A stretch of 64,000 nt of DNA from Dastarcus helophoroides (Eukaryota; Arthropoda; Insecta; Coleoptera; Bothrideridae), in the NCBI GenBank assembly GCA_028583605.1, contig CM053332.1:19592851-19656850 (forward strand), given 5' to 3'. The position numbers and the translations under genes are program-made. Position 1 is the first letter of the stretch; every line of letters begins with the position of its first letter. This document shows, in pieces, positions 11,824 through 22,970 of this stretch. The notes under the pieces are model-generated. The model was not told where the DNA came from. It saw nothing but the letters and a program-made list of their open reading frames with translations, and did not search any database.

Positions 11824-13650
11824 ACTTCGGTGTATAACATCCTCTTTATGTAAGTTTACTGGCATATGTTACTCATATGTGTAACGCAGCTATGAAAAAA
11901 TATGGTGAGACTAGGAGTGTGGCATTGGATATCTCAAAGGTTTTCCACTTCGGTGTATAACATCCTCTTCACATGAGTTTACTGGCATATGTTACTCATA
12001 TGTGTAACGCAGCTATAGAAAAATATGGAGAGGCTAGGAATGTGGCATTGGATATCTCCAATCTTCCACAGACTCTGGCACCGATCTCTTCTCGCCAAAT
12101 TAACATCTTATGGTCTTCCTCCTGGACTCTCATTTATTGTCCAGTTTTCTCTTTAGATCGTCGTCGATGGCATCTCATCCGAGACATTTGCGATTAACGC
12201 AGGAGTGCCTCAGGGCTCTCTTCTGTCGCCTCCTCTATTTTTGTTACACATAAACGATCTCCTTTCTTTATTGGCTTCAGCAACCACAAAATCCAAGTAG
12301 ACTAATTTTATGAAGAATCTCGGTCACCGATCTCTTCTCGCCAAATTAACATCTTATGGTCTTCCTCCTGGACTCTGTCATTTGATATCCAGTTTTCTTG
12401 CTGACAGATTTCTTCAGGTCGTCGTCGATGGCATCCCATCCGAGACATTTGCGATTAACGCAGGAGTGCCTCAGGGCTCTCTTCTGTCGCCTCCTCTATT
12501 TTTGTTACACATAAACGATCTCCTTCCTTTATTGGCTTCAGCAACCACAAAATCCAAGTAGACTAATTTTATGAAGAATCTCTGTCACCGATCTCTTCTC
12601 GCCAAATTAACATCTTATGGTCTTCCTCCTGGACTCTGTCATTTGATATCCAGTTTTCTTGCTGACAGATTTCTTCAGGTCGTCGTCGATGGCATCCCAT
12701 CCGTGACATTTGCGATTAATTCGGGGGTGCCTCAGAGGTCTGTCCTGTCTTCTACTCTGTTTCCGTTTTACATAAGGATCTCTTAGCTTCAACTTCCAAC
12801 CCACAGCTACGCAGATGGTGTCGTCTTTTTTCTCCGACAAATCATTATTCGTTGCTACTTCAGAGCGACCAAAGGAACAGCAAATACATATGATGAATCA
12901 GGATTTTGAAATCATTCTAGAATGGGGTAGGAACAATTTGGTCACTTCAAAAACTCAGGCCACGGTTTTCTCTGAGAAAACATCTAGGGATAATGCAACA
13001 AACATACTCCCATCCTCCCGATGGGATCTAATGTGTCTATCCTAGAAGAGAATGCGAGCACTAACTTTTCTTGGGACGATCATGTGGGCGCCATTGCCAA
13101 GTCCGCCTCTCAGAAGTTGTGCTTTCTTTTAAGAGCTAAATAGACTTCACATCTCATCAGCTATTCAAACTATACAAAGCTGGAGTAAGGCCAACACTAG
13201 AATACTGTTCTTATGTTTGGATTTTAGCCCCAAAGCACGCTTTAGTTCTTTTGGATTCGTTTCAAACAAGAGCAATTTGCCTAATTGAGGTTAAGAGTTT
13301 GACTGATTCTCTCAAAACACTAGAGCGCAGGCGGATCTCTTTTCTACAAGTATTATCATGGGAGATGCTCGCAAGGTTAATTCCTCCAAAGGCAACTTGT
13401 TTAAGGGATACAAGACAGTCGGAGACAGCAAATTCCGGTGCGGTCCAGCTTGACACAGTGATGACTTCTGTCTACGGAGACTCTTTTTTCTGTAGAACTT
13501 TTGAGCTATGGAACTCGTTACCGAACGAAATTTTTTCCAAAAATTACATATTATCCTTGTTTAAGAAGACGGTTCATCGCCATCTATCCTTGTTTCCCCT
13601 TCCTACTGGCAGTACAAGTGGTTGCCCTTCGCGAGTGGATTTAACTTAAA
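11824..13650 (+). pseudogene. Non-LTR retrotransposon reverse transcriptase, truncated, internally duplicated
   Basis: Reading across frames gives the order of a non-LTR reverse transcriptase. First is LLAYVTHMCNAA..VALDIS (motif A, about 11970-12060). Next is LWHRSLLAKLTSYGLPPGLC, then INAGVPQGSLLSPPLF and HINDLL (motif B, 12460-12530). Then comes HSYADGVVFFSD (motif C, about 12801-12840) and a thumb region with SWDDHVGAIAKSASQKLCF. The C-terminus has RTFELWNSLPNEIF, ending at TAA 13647-13649 before an A-rich tract. The catalytic box reads YADG where YADD is required. Motif A is present twice (11824, 11945), and the RSLLAK-to-INDLL segment three times (near 12079, 12325, 12586). Several stops and frameshifts interrupt it. 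No endonuclease or ORF1 is visible. Family: jockey/CR1-like superfamily; the clade is uncertain. It is inactive. Confidence 0.85.
12060..12790 (+). repeat. Triplicated reverse transcriptase segment (246- and 261-bp spacing)
   Basis: CACCGATCTCTTCTCGCCAA recurs at 12079, 12325 and 12586. Copies 2 and 3 are each preceded by GACTAATTTTATGAAGAATC. The first two copies end ACAAAATCCAAGTAGACTAA; the third instead runs on towards motif C. High similarity between copies shows the amplification happened after insertion, or in the parent element. Confidence 0.8.
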
Positions 13651-14432
13651 AAAAAAATAGTACTTATTTATCATCCTAATCTACCGTCAAGTGTTGTCGG
13701 TAAAATTAGCGAACATCCTGTACATCATCACTGGAGAGTAACTATAAGTTGAGTACTGGGAGGACACTTAAATTCCAGTTCAATTTGCTTGCATCCATCG
13801 ATTGCTCTCAGTTATGGAAGGCAAGGTACCTAAGAATCATACTTTGAAAGAAAATTCTTCCTCGAAGCCATTAAATATTGAGTTATTCTAAAAATGGGTA
13901 TACGTATACGATATCATGCATGTAGCTTGTAATCAGCTCGTTGAAGCGATAGAATGCATGTCGTTAGGAATTTTATAGTAAGAATTTACCCTCTTGGCTT
14001 GTACAATGGCAGAAATATTTCAGTTAATGAACTACCGTCTGAAAATCTGTGTTCAATAAATAACTACTGAAAGTTTGCATTTTTTGCTACAATTTTAACT
14101 TTCCACTAAAGAAGGTAATTTGTGCCAAGTGTGCAATCACTGAGAAACATTTTAACACCATTTTTCGCGAAAGAAGCCAAAATTTTAAAGTTTTGACAAA
14201 CCTTAAAGTTTCAATGTAAGTACTTTTCTATAAAGTTTGGTTTGTTCTCCAAACTAACATTTTTGTTTACTTTTCTCCTCAGATTCAAGTTTTCAAGCTT
14301 TATGAACTTAAATGCAGTTAAATGACCAACGATCTCTATTAATAAAATTGAAGTGTTTAAGTGTCTGTTTGTCTGTCGACTGATCTTTGTCCGGGCTAAT
14401 TTCGCAAATTGATACATAGATCTTAACGAAAC
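13651..14432. other. No gene; target DNA of the pogo-like element
   Basis: Normal AT-rich DNA. 14355-14430 includes GTGTCTGTTTGTCTGTC and TTGATACATAGATCTTAACG, words often seen in dispersed insect repeats and recurring in part at 40600-40650. No coding region. Confidence 0.5.
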
Positions 14433-14434
14433 TA

Positions 14435-17400
14435 GGGTAAAGTGGGGCATATGCACCCACCAAAAGTGCAAAATTTAAATTGAATCTCTTCCACAATTGT
14501 TCCCTGTAATAATAGAAGACAAACATTTTGCACACGCATAGTTTCCATGATGGTGTACCATATTGTAGAGTCAAAAACTGCTTTAAAAATTTAATACCGT
14601 CCAGGCATTTAATTTTGAAATTTTCAACTCAGTGGATGCACTTACCCCTTTTTTGGGGCAACCGCACCACAGTGGATTATTTCTTGCGTTCATTGCTTGA
14701 GAAATGCATGGGGCAAGTGCGAGTAGCTTAAAATTTTTCTCAATCTTTTGATATTTGCTGCATTTAAATTGATCAATTGGTTACAACAATAATGAATTTT
14801 AACTGCAATGTGGATGTGGATTCCGAAAAAATAACACGATGACAAATGAAAATTAAACTTTTAATTTAACTCAACACTTGAAGAAATATTTTTTTAAAAC
14901 TAATTTATGTTAGGATAACCAGAAAAACTGACGGGAAAGTTGATTTCACCTCTTCTTCTCACGCTAGGCAAAGGTAATACGAATAACGTCCGTTGTGGTA
15001 ATTTCTGAAATGTCCTCCACATCAGGCCATGTAAAGGTTGGTTTGGAAGGCGCTGATTTCGATTTAATTCGTCGCAAAAATTTAACAATTTGATTTCCTG
15101 TTTCCAAATCGATGCTTTCAATTGTTCCTATAAAATATTGTAAAGTCTTTCTTTCAGAATTGAGTTTGACCAATAACCAATCTCCAACTTGTTTGTCATT
15201 AACTTCATCTCTTTTAAACTCGAGTGTCTCAGCTATTGCTTCTGCACCGATTTCAGAAAGTGTTTCAAAATCGCTTTCTTCGTCATCTGAATGTAAATCT
15301 TAATCTTCATCCGTTTCTGAATCATGTTGCACATTTACTTTTTTACGTTTCGCACGACTAGTTTGCTTATCTTTGACTGGTTTCTTTTCTTTGTTAGTTT
15401 TTGGCTCTTTGGTAGTCATCTGTTTCTTTTTCTTAACACTGGACTTCTTTTGCAATTCATATTCTTTGGCTTCTTTCAGTCTTCTCTTCTTCTTACGACT
15501 TCGCTTGTAATTAGTTCGGCCCCGGGGCATACTTTCTCCCTGAATCTTTTCGGTGCATTATTAGTTTGATTGCCTTTTACCAGGTTCAGTAAAAGTTCTT
15601 CAAAGGTATGCGAGTTTTGGTTTTCTATTGCGCTTGGGGTGTTGGGATTATTTTCTACTTCGTTTGTTACATCATTTGTTTGAAGTTGAATATTTTCTTC
15701 CACCTCAAATGCTAACGATTCGTCGTGATTATTTTCCATTTCCAACAAATCTTCTGTAACAGCGGTTTTTTTTTCAGTCAGTCCTAGAACTTCTTCTGCA
15801 ACTGAGAAATCTTCTGAATCAATTGCGGCATGTTCTGGTGGACCTCGTTCTAGAAATTCTACGTTTTCATCGAGTTCGTTTTGTATTATTGGGGGTGTAA
15901 GTTCATTTGTTGTAGACATGCCAGTATTCATCGCCTGTTGAGCTTTCCACCGATTTATTTGTTGTGGGTCATATTTTTCCTGTGGGATAACATCGAAATT
16001 GTAGGGGTAGATGCCACCTTTCTTAAATCGTTCACAGATAATTTTTAGATCGGCATCTTTACAAATATGTTTCACCATTTCAGCCAACTTGCTTTTCGGT
16101 AAATTCTGACCCACATGATTCCGTTGCCATTTCACGAGTAATGTATCCCACGCCACCTTAATAGATTTGAAAACCGCCAATTCAAGTGGTTGCAGAAGAT
16201 GACTGCTACGTGGCGGTAACTTTAGAATGGTTATGTTCGCTTCCACTGCGGCTTGTACCACATCAATATCAATATGAGTTGTATGGCCGTCATATACAAC
16301 TAATGTAGGACCATTTCCTTCTACCAAGGGTATGAAAGTTTTCACGAAATAGTTTTTAAAAACTTCTGACTCCATCCCAACCCATTGTTAGGTGTGGCAG
16401 CATATGTCGTACTTAGGGTATTCTTTATTTGTATCTGCTAGCCAGGTGTCCCAGACATTTTTTCCTTTTATATATAATTAACGGGGGCGCCTTTTGTCAT
16501 CTGCGGCAGCAGCAAACAGGACACTGGTTTTCGTTCTTCCCGAACCAGAAACGATTCTAGTACAAGCATGGCCTTTTTCACCTATGACTTTTGTCTTTGA
16601 AGGATCACTACAAAAACTTGTCTCGTCCATATTCCAAATATTAGATGGTTTAACTTAAAGGTTCAGTTCTTGAATTGTATTTTTTAACAACTCAAAATAT
16701 GGATATATTGGAAAAAGATCCGTATTTTTCTTTCTGGCGTATTCCAAGGCTTCAGGTTTTTTAATTGACAAATTATGTTATTTTTTAAATTTTAAAAACC
16801 AATCCTCACCAGGTACGTTGTTTTTGAATGGAGTCGTGAGCTGTTTTGGGTAACATATTTGCCCACAATTTCTAGGACTTCTTTGCGGCTGAGTCCAAAA
16901 CCCCTTGAGACTTTTGAGTCCATTTGCAAGAGCTTCTTTATCTTTGATTGCTAAGGCTGTAGGTCCTCCCATCGTCGAACTATTTATACCTCTACGACCT
17001 TTAATGTGATCTTTTAGAGTGCTTCTAGGTATCTTGAAGAGCTAACACGTAGTGTGCCACATTTTCCGCTTGTAACATGTTCCACCGCGGTTTTTAAGTC
17101 CTCAGCCAAGTAAGCGGCCCGAGTGGTTTTACGTTTGTAGTCCCGAACCATTTTACTTATAACAAAAAGTGCCTAGGTAAGCCTAGATGCAAATAACCTC
17201 AGTAGCAGGGTCGAGTGCACCTACTAGGTGCTCTTTCCCCACTACAAATAGGTGCACTTCCCTTAAACCAAAAATATTTGAGGAAAGTGCATCTTCCCTC
17301 TTCAAATAAAATAGGGTTATAATAAAAACAATTTAGTGGTTGTTCTTACTTAATTAACTATAAAATTCATAAATGTAACATATAGCTATGACATACGTAC

Positions 17401-17649
17401 CTGGGCAAAAATTTCACAAATATTTTTCACAACATCAACGCATTCAACACACGAGTAAAACAGCTGACGCTTTGTCCGGTGGCAATTTCTTCTTGCTTAA
17501 GTCAATATCGGTTATGAAGGGATCTGCATTACATTAGGAAAAGGCCTTATTTTGATGAGCACCAGATTCAGCCACAGTACTATAAGTGGTTGAGATTTAA
17601 AATGCAATTGATGCACTTACCCCCAAAACGCACTTACCCCACTTCACCC
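14435..17649 (-). mobile_element. Pogo-like DNA transposon, full length but decayed
   Basis: 3215 bp bounded by TA dinucleotides (14433-14434 and 17650-17651), the expected Tc1/mariner/pogo target duplication. Ends are imperfect inverted repeats: GGGTAAAGTGGGGCATATGC at left; on the opposite strand, right gives GGGTGAAGTGGGGTAAGTGC. GCACTTACCCC-type words recur subterminally (near 14638, 14711, 17609, 17633), plausible transposase binding sites. It carries one transposase pseudogene on the minus strand. Confidence 0.85.
14964..17151 (-). pseudogene. Pogo-like transposase with CENP-B-type HTH and DDE domain, disrupted
   Basis: The start is at 17149-17151 (MVRDYKRKTTRAAYLAEDLK, a Psq-type helix-turn-helix beginning). 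After frameshifts come GPTALAIKDKEALANGLKS (CENP-B-like part) and NMDETSFCSDPSKTKVIGEK with the first catalytic Asp (about 16620). An open 299-residue stretch (16375-15476) holds VVYDGHTTH (second Asp) and LLQPLELAVFKSIKVAWD, with Glu at the third position, 35 residues after the second Asp. A Lys/Arg-rich linker (15530-15300) follows. The C-terminal domain (YFIGTIESIDLETGNQIVKF to VEDISEITTTDVIRITFA) ends at TAG 14964. Damage: frameshifts near 17040-16980, 16380 and 15530, an in-frame stop near 16487, and a stop at 15300. Pogo transposases cut and paste the element at TA sites; this one cannot make a protein. Confidence 0.85.
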
Positions 17650-17651
17650 TA

Positions 17652-18127
17652 TTACTAAAATGTGAAGTGTTCTTAGACGTATCTTTTAGGGTATTTTTAT
17701 TTCAGTAAAACTTAATCGTTTACTTCAAAGAACTCAACGGTGCTAACAGCTTTCGTTGAGGCTACAACACAGAGTATATAAAAGAAGAACAAATCCGCAA
17801 TGCCAATGGATGATATAATGCGGCACGTCACCGATACTATGATAAGCAGAGACCGGATTTTAGACACAACCAAATAAAATGGGAAAAATGTCAAATTAGG
17901 CAAAACAAACAGCTTAAAATAGACAAAATGCGGTAAAAGAGGCATTAAAAGGTCAAAACCACAATTAACAAGATAAAAAGTATTGATTATTTTGAACATG
18001 GCTTTTTTCCCAACTATAAATTAAATGCCCCTCCACTGGCGTAGGCAGGATTTCGTTCAGGGAGAGGCAATAATCATTTTTAAAAATTAATAAAAATAAA
18101 AGAAAACCGAAAAATGTTCCCTCTAAA
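17652..18127. other. No gene; short spacer between two DNA transposons
   Basis: AT-rich. At 18034 the sequence CACTGGCGTAGGCAGGATTT followed by CAGGGAGAGGC resembles a transposon terminus; a loosely similar motif (GCTGTGTAGCTAGGGGTGAA) occurs at about 35384. No second end found. Confidence 0.45.
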
Positions 18128-18129
18128 TA

Positions 18130-20367
18130 TACAGGGTGTTACAAAAGTCCGGGCCACTACTTCAGGAGCATATTCTACACATTAAAATATGAAAAATGTT
18201 GAAATACATTTTTTGCTTTAAATTGCCTCCTAACGGAGATATGACCATTTAAAGATGGCGCCCCTAAAGTGGTTTTTTTACTACAAAAAGTTAACGGTTA
18301 GTAGCAAAGTCACGAAATTGGGCAAGCAGTTAAAGAATTGGATTAGGCATATTCTCATGTAACATATTTTTTAAATAAGCAGTAGCGTGGTGTGTAGGGG
18401 GTTGCCGCGATTATTTTTTGCCGTAACTTTTTTGTATTGCAATATTTCGACACAAAAGTGCCACAATCGTAAAAAACAACATTTTTTATACAAAAAAGGT
18501 ACTCCTTCTTAAAGTCGCTAAAAGTAACCGTTTCCGAGAAAAAAGAGTTTAAACAAAATTGTTGCATTTATTAGAATTCGTTTTGCAAATTTCTAATTTA
18601 TCCACTACTAACTGCATTGATATAAAAATAGTACAAAATTAAGAAAAAAAAAAATCAAAGCAAGTGTTCGAAATTACTGCCCCCTGCAGCAATACATTGC
18701 TCGGCTCGTCTTCTAAGGGAACTCCTTACTCTTTCGCAAATGCCTGGTGTATTGTGAATCTGGTTGAACCCATTTTCAATTCTTTCACGAAGATCATTGA
18801 TATTGTCAACTGGTGTGGAGTAGACGATCTGCTTTAGATGTCCCCATAAGTAGAAATCGAGTGGGTTGAGGTCAGGAGACCTAGCTGGCCATGGTATCGG
18901 ACCTCCTCGACCTATCCATCGTTGATGATAGTTGTTATTCAAAAATTCCCTAGCAACTGCACTAAAATGGGCAGGTGCCCCATCGTGCATTATCCACATT
19001 CGCTGTCTTGTTATGAGTGGAACATTTTCAAGTAACACGGGTAACTCTGTTTGCAAAAAATGTCTATATGATGCTCCTGTTAACCTATGAGGTAAAAAAA
19101 AACGGTCCAATTATAGAGTCCCCTATTATTCCTCCCCAAATGTTAAGTGAAAAATGTTGCTGATGTCTCGACTGAACAACTGCATTGGGATTTTCAACTT
19201 GCCACTGATGCATGTTGTAAAAGTTAAGTATCCCGTTTCTGGTAAAACCCGCTTCGTCCGTAAATAATATGAGCGATGGAAAGTTCTCATTTTCAGCGAT
19301 CTTATGCAATAGCCAGTTGCAAAATTCTATTCTTGGAGGATAATTAGCAGCAAGTAACCCTTGCACGCTTTGAAAATGATAGGGGTAAAATTGGTAAAAT
19401 TTCAAAATTCGCCAGATAGTTACGTGATTTACTCCTTCGGCTAAAGCAAGTTGTCTAGTGCTGACACATGGATCTTCTTCAACTCGCTGAAGCACACGCT
19501 CCTCTAAATTAGCAACTTCTGCGTTTGGCCTTCCAACACGTTCGCCTTTGAAAACAAAATTTCCTGTTTCACATAAACGAGCATGAATTTTCTGGAACAA
19601 TTTTTCTCCTGGTAGATGTCTATTAGGAAAACTTTCAGCATAAAGCCGTCTTGCTTCAGCACGATTACAATTTGCAAGCCCGTACATTAAATGCATATCG
19701 GCCATTTCTTGATTTGAATAGTCCATTTTATCAAAATAATGAAAAGTTAAAAAACTACTACACTTACTATTGACAACAAAAACTGCTAAAGTTTACAGCT
19801 TACGACCAAATTTTATCAGTGACACAACGTCAATCTCTGGCAGATATTGTCAAGTACAATTGTTTTCTTTACGATCAGTTTGCATGACCAACTTATTTTT
19901 TCTTATACAAATTAGTTAGAATTTCGAAGACGGGATAGGATTATTTAAACGCCTTTTTCTCGGAAACTGTTACTTTTAGCGACTTTGAGAAAAAGTACCT
20001 TTTTTGTATAAAAAATGTTGCTTTTTACGATTATGGCACTTTTGTGTCGAAATATTGCAATACAAAAAAGTTACGGCAAAAAATAATCGCGGGCAACCCC
20101 CTACACACCACGCTACTGCTATTTAAAAAATATGTTACATGAGAATATGCCTAATCCAATTCTTTAACTGCTTGCCCAATTTCATGACTTTGCTACTAAC
20201 CGTTAACTTTTTGTAGTAAAAAAACCACTTTAGGGGCGTCATCTTTAATTGGTCATATCTCCGTTAGGAGGCAATTTAAAGAAAAAAATGTATTTAAACA
20301 TTTTTCATATTTTAATGTGTAGAATATGCTCCTAAAGTAACGGCCCGGACTTTTGTAACACCCTGTA
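18130..20367 (-). mobile_element. Mariner-type (IS630/Tc1/mariner, DD41D) element, nearly intact
   Basis: 2238 bp, TA-flanked (18128-18129, 20368-20369). Ends begin TACAGGGTGTTACAAAAGTC in both orientations. The inverted repeats are unusually long: 18130-18558 against 19941-20367, about 430 bp each, with only scattered differences. The transposase gene sits between them on the minus strand. Similarity of the arms and a single coding lesion indicate a recent arrival compared with the pogo element. Confidence 0.9.
18655..19726 (-). pseudogene. Mariner-type transposase, DD41D, one frameshift
   Basis: The first frame (19726-19085) starts MDYSNQEMADMHLMYGLANC, a DUF4817-like helix-turn-helix. It continues with KGERVGRPNAE (AT-hook-like GRP) and a second HTH (STRQLALAEGVNHVTIWRIL), then LFTDEAGF with the first catalytic Asp at residue 157. 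The second frame (19110-18655) holds MHDGAPAHFS (second Asp), then WPARSPDLNPLDFYLWGHLK. The Asp of NPLD follows with 41 residues between, hence DD41D. The C-terminus is AAGGSNFEHLL. The two frames join within a run of nine A at 19094-19102 (T on the coding strand). One base gained or lost there would restore a full-length product, about 355 residues, normal for the family. The lesion could be real or a homopolymer sequencing error. All catalytic residues are present. Confidence 0.9.
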
Positions 20368-20369
20368 TA

Positions 20370-20728
20370 TCTATTTTCATTTAACTACTGCTACTTAACT
20401 ACATGAACTGAGGGATCGAATTTTCAGATTAAATTTCAATTTTGGAAATAGAGCCAAACTTTGGGAAAGCAACCACAAAATTGAATCCAAACTTTCGGAA
20501 AACTTCGAGGACTTCGAAATGTGTCAAAATTTCGAAAAAAACAGTTGAAGTTTTAAAAAGTAAAATTTTGGGAAAAATGTGGCGATTGCCAGACTAATTG
20601 TAAGTCGAATTTAAAGAGAAAAATCAATCAGTCCCCAAAAATATTATTCTCAGAACTTTTACTTTATTTCAATTTTGTCATAATTTTGAAATTCACAAGA
20701 ATCTTTTTTTTTCGAAGTTTTCCAAAAA
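20370..20728. other. AT-rich sequence, no gene
   Basis: Low-complexity DNA with AACTTTGGGAAA/TTCGAAAA words; no array order is evident. Confidence 0.55.
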
Positions 20729-20993
20729 GGTTATTCTCAAAAATTTAAAAAACTGAAATACAGAACTTATCTCCTCAAACCAAGAATCTTGTTGCTCTAA
20801 CGCGTTTCGATAGCCAGGCCAGAGAGAAACTGAACAGAGAAAACTTCACTTTCTCTCTGAAGATGACAGCTTGGCTGTCGAAACGCGTTAGAGCAACCTT
20901 TGTTGTGTTTTTTAATCTTTCTTGGTTTCAGGGGACAAGTTATGTATTTCAATTTTTGAAGATATCCAAGGACCAGTCCGTTCCATCAAACCC
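20729..20993 (+). repeat. Palindromic repeat family P, well-preserved copy
   Basis: Left and right arms are inverted copies. From outside in: GGTTATCTTCAAAAATT, GAAATACA..CTTATC, AAACCAAGA, then TTGCTCTAACGCGTTTCGAT, with the complement AACGCGTTAGAGCAACCTTT at right. The centre carries ACTTTCTCTCTGAAGATGAC. The right arm runs TTTTTTAATCTTTCTTGG, TTTCAGGGGACAAG and CCAGTCCGTTCCATC. Relatives are at 4633, 23519, 28291, 28762, 57083 and 58769. No coding capacity. Confidence 0.75.
20857..20884 (+). other. Hammerhead-like hairpin motif inside repeat P
   Basis: CTGAAGAT, a perfect 6-bp stem GACAGC-TTG-GCTGTC, then GAAAC. The layout CTGA..stem..GAAAC recalls the hammerhead ribozyme core (CTGATGA, stem II, GAAA). 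The first conserved block is CTGAAGATGA instead of CTGATGA, so self-cleavage is doubtful. The same motif recurs in the other P copies. Confidence 0.3.
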
Positions 20994-21479
20994 AAAAACT
21001 TAGATTTTTATTTAACTATCAATCCAATTTTGGAACAATAAAAAATTTTGAAAAAAAAATCAAATTCTTTTTGTCCCATTGTAAGTAGAAATTTTCAAAA
21101 ACATAGCATTTTGTCAAAATTTTGAGATTAGGACAAATTTTTAAAAATAATAAATTTTCCATAAAATAAATTAAAGAGAAGGACATTAAAAAAACGGTTA
21201 TTAATAAAATGGATTCTAAAAAAAACAACCATTTCAAAAATACTTTCGAAATGTCGAGAAAATGGTTGAAATTTCTTAAAGAAAAGTCAAAATTTCTAAG
21301 ACAAAATTTTACTTTGAGGGCGAAAGTAAAATTTTTAAGAATAATTCAGACGAATTTCGAGAAAAAAACCAATTTTGAGAAATGTTGGGAAGTTTGGAAA
21401 ATCATATTCAAAATAAAGACCTAACCTTTCAAAAATTCTCGAAAAATGTTGAAAATTCGAAAAATATATTTTTAAAAGT
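20994..21479. other. AT-rich sequence, no gene
   Basis: Low-complexity DNA, turning to the purine-oriented dialect (GTCGAGAAAATGG, GTCAAAATTT) after about 21220. Confidence 0.6.
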
Positions 21480-22970
21480 CGAAATTTGTAAAAACAAGAA
21501 ATTAAAGATTCGTGTCTTTTCACTTCGAATTTTCGTCAAAATTCGCCTTTTGCTCGAAATTTTGTCTTGTCCTAAGGAAAATTTGTATAAATTATTGTAT
21601 TTTCCCAAAATGTCTTTTTGTTTTAGACTTATGAGCCTTTTCATTTCGGTTTTTTTCTAGAAACTTCGAATTTTGCTAATTTTTGTATCGAAATTTTTGG
21701 GTTCTTTCTCAAAATGTTGATAATTTTCTCAAAATTGACTTCTGTAAAAAAAATTGAAATATTCGTGTTTTTTTATTTCGAATTTTCGTCGAAATGCGCC
21801 TTTTGCTCAAAATTTTGTCTTGTCCTAAGGAAAATTTGTATAAATTCTTGTATTTTCTCAAAATGTCTTTTTTTTCTAGACTTATGAGTCTTTTCATTTC
21901 GGTTTTTTTCTAGAAACTTCGAATTTTGCTAATTTTTATATCGAAATTTTTGGGTTTTTTCTCAAAATGTTGATAATTTTCTCAAAATTTTGACTTCTGC
22001 AAAAAAATAGAAATATTCGTGTTTTTTTATTTCGAATTTTCGTCAAAATTCGCCTTTTGCTCGAAATTTTGTCTTGTCCTAAGGAAAATTTGTATAAATT
22101 CTTGTATTTTCTCAAAATGTCTTTTTTTTTCTAGACTTATGAGTCTTTTCATTTCGGTTTTTTTCTAGAAACTTTGAATTTTGCTAATTTTTATATCGAA
22201 ATTTTTGGGTTTTTTCTCAAAATGTTGATAATTTTCTCAAAATTTGACTTCTGCAAAAAAATAGAAATATTCGTGTTTTTTTATTTCGAATTTTCGTCAA
22301 AATTCGCCTTTTGCTCAAAATTGTGTCTTGTCCTAAGGAAAATTTGTATAAATTCTTGTATTTTCTCAAAATGTATTTTTTTTTCTAGACTTATGAGTCT
22401 TTTCATTTCGGTTTTTTTCTAGAAGCTTCGAATTTTGCTAATTTTTTTAACGAAATTTTTGGGTGTTTTCTCAAAATGTTGATAATTTTCTCAAATTTGG
22501 CTTCTGTAAAAAAAATAGAACTATTCGTGTTTTTTTATTTCGAATTTTCGTCAAAATTCGCGTTTTTTTCGAAATCTTGATTTGTCCTAAGAAAAGTTTG
22601 TGTAAATTCTTGTATTTTCCCAAAATGTCTTTTTTTTCTACACTTATGAGTCTTTTCATTTCGGTTTTTTTCTAGAAACCTCGAATTTTGCTAATTTTTA
22701 TATCGAAATTTTTGTTTTTTTTTTCCTCAAAATGTTGATAATTGTCTCAAAGTTTGACTTCTGTCAAAAAGAGAAATATTCTTTTTTTTTTCGAAATTTC
22801 GTCAAAATTCGCCTTTTTCTCGAAAGTTTGTGTTGTCCTAAGGAAAGTTTGTATAAATTCTTGTATTTTGTCAAAAAGTCTTTTTGTTCCAGACTTATGA
22901 GTCTTTTCATTTCGGTTTTTTTCTAAAAACTTCGAATTTCGCCAGCATTTTTGGTTTTTTTTTTCTCAAA
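21480..22970. repeat. 254-bp AT-rich tandem array, about 6 copies
   Basis: ATGAGTCTTTTCATTTCGGT occurs at 21631 (one mismatch), 21884, 22139, 22393, 22646 and 22897, spacing 251-255 bp. Most units contain TTTTTTTCTAGAAAC, CTTGTCCTAAGGAAAATTTG and TTGATAATTTTCTCAAA. Copies 2-4 are the most alike. Phe-rich frames of 60-90 codons recur in each unit on both strands and have no sign of being genes. Confidence 0.9.

Noticed and set aside
14211..15121. Several overlapping short frames near the left end of the pogo-like element
   Set aside because: Other-frame shadows of the transposase C-terminus and of the subterminal region.
20857..20884. True hammerhead ribozyme
   Set aside because: The first core box has extra bases (CTGAAGATGA), so an active ribozyme is not claimed; only the resemblance is reported.
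21382..22926. Recurring Phe-rich frames of 60-90 codons on both strands
   Set aside because: By-products of the 254-bp AT-rich array, with both strands open at once and no protein family.
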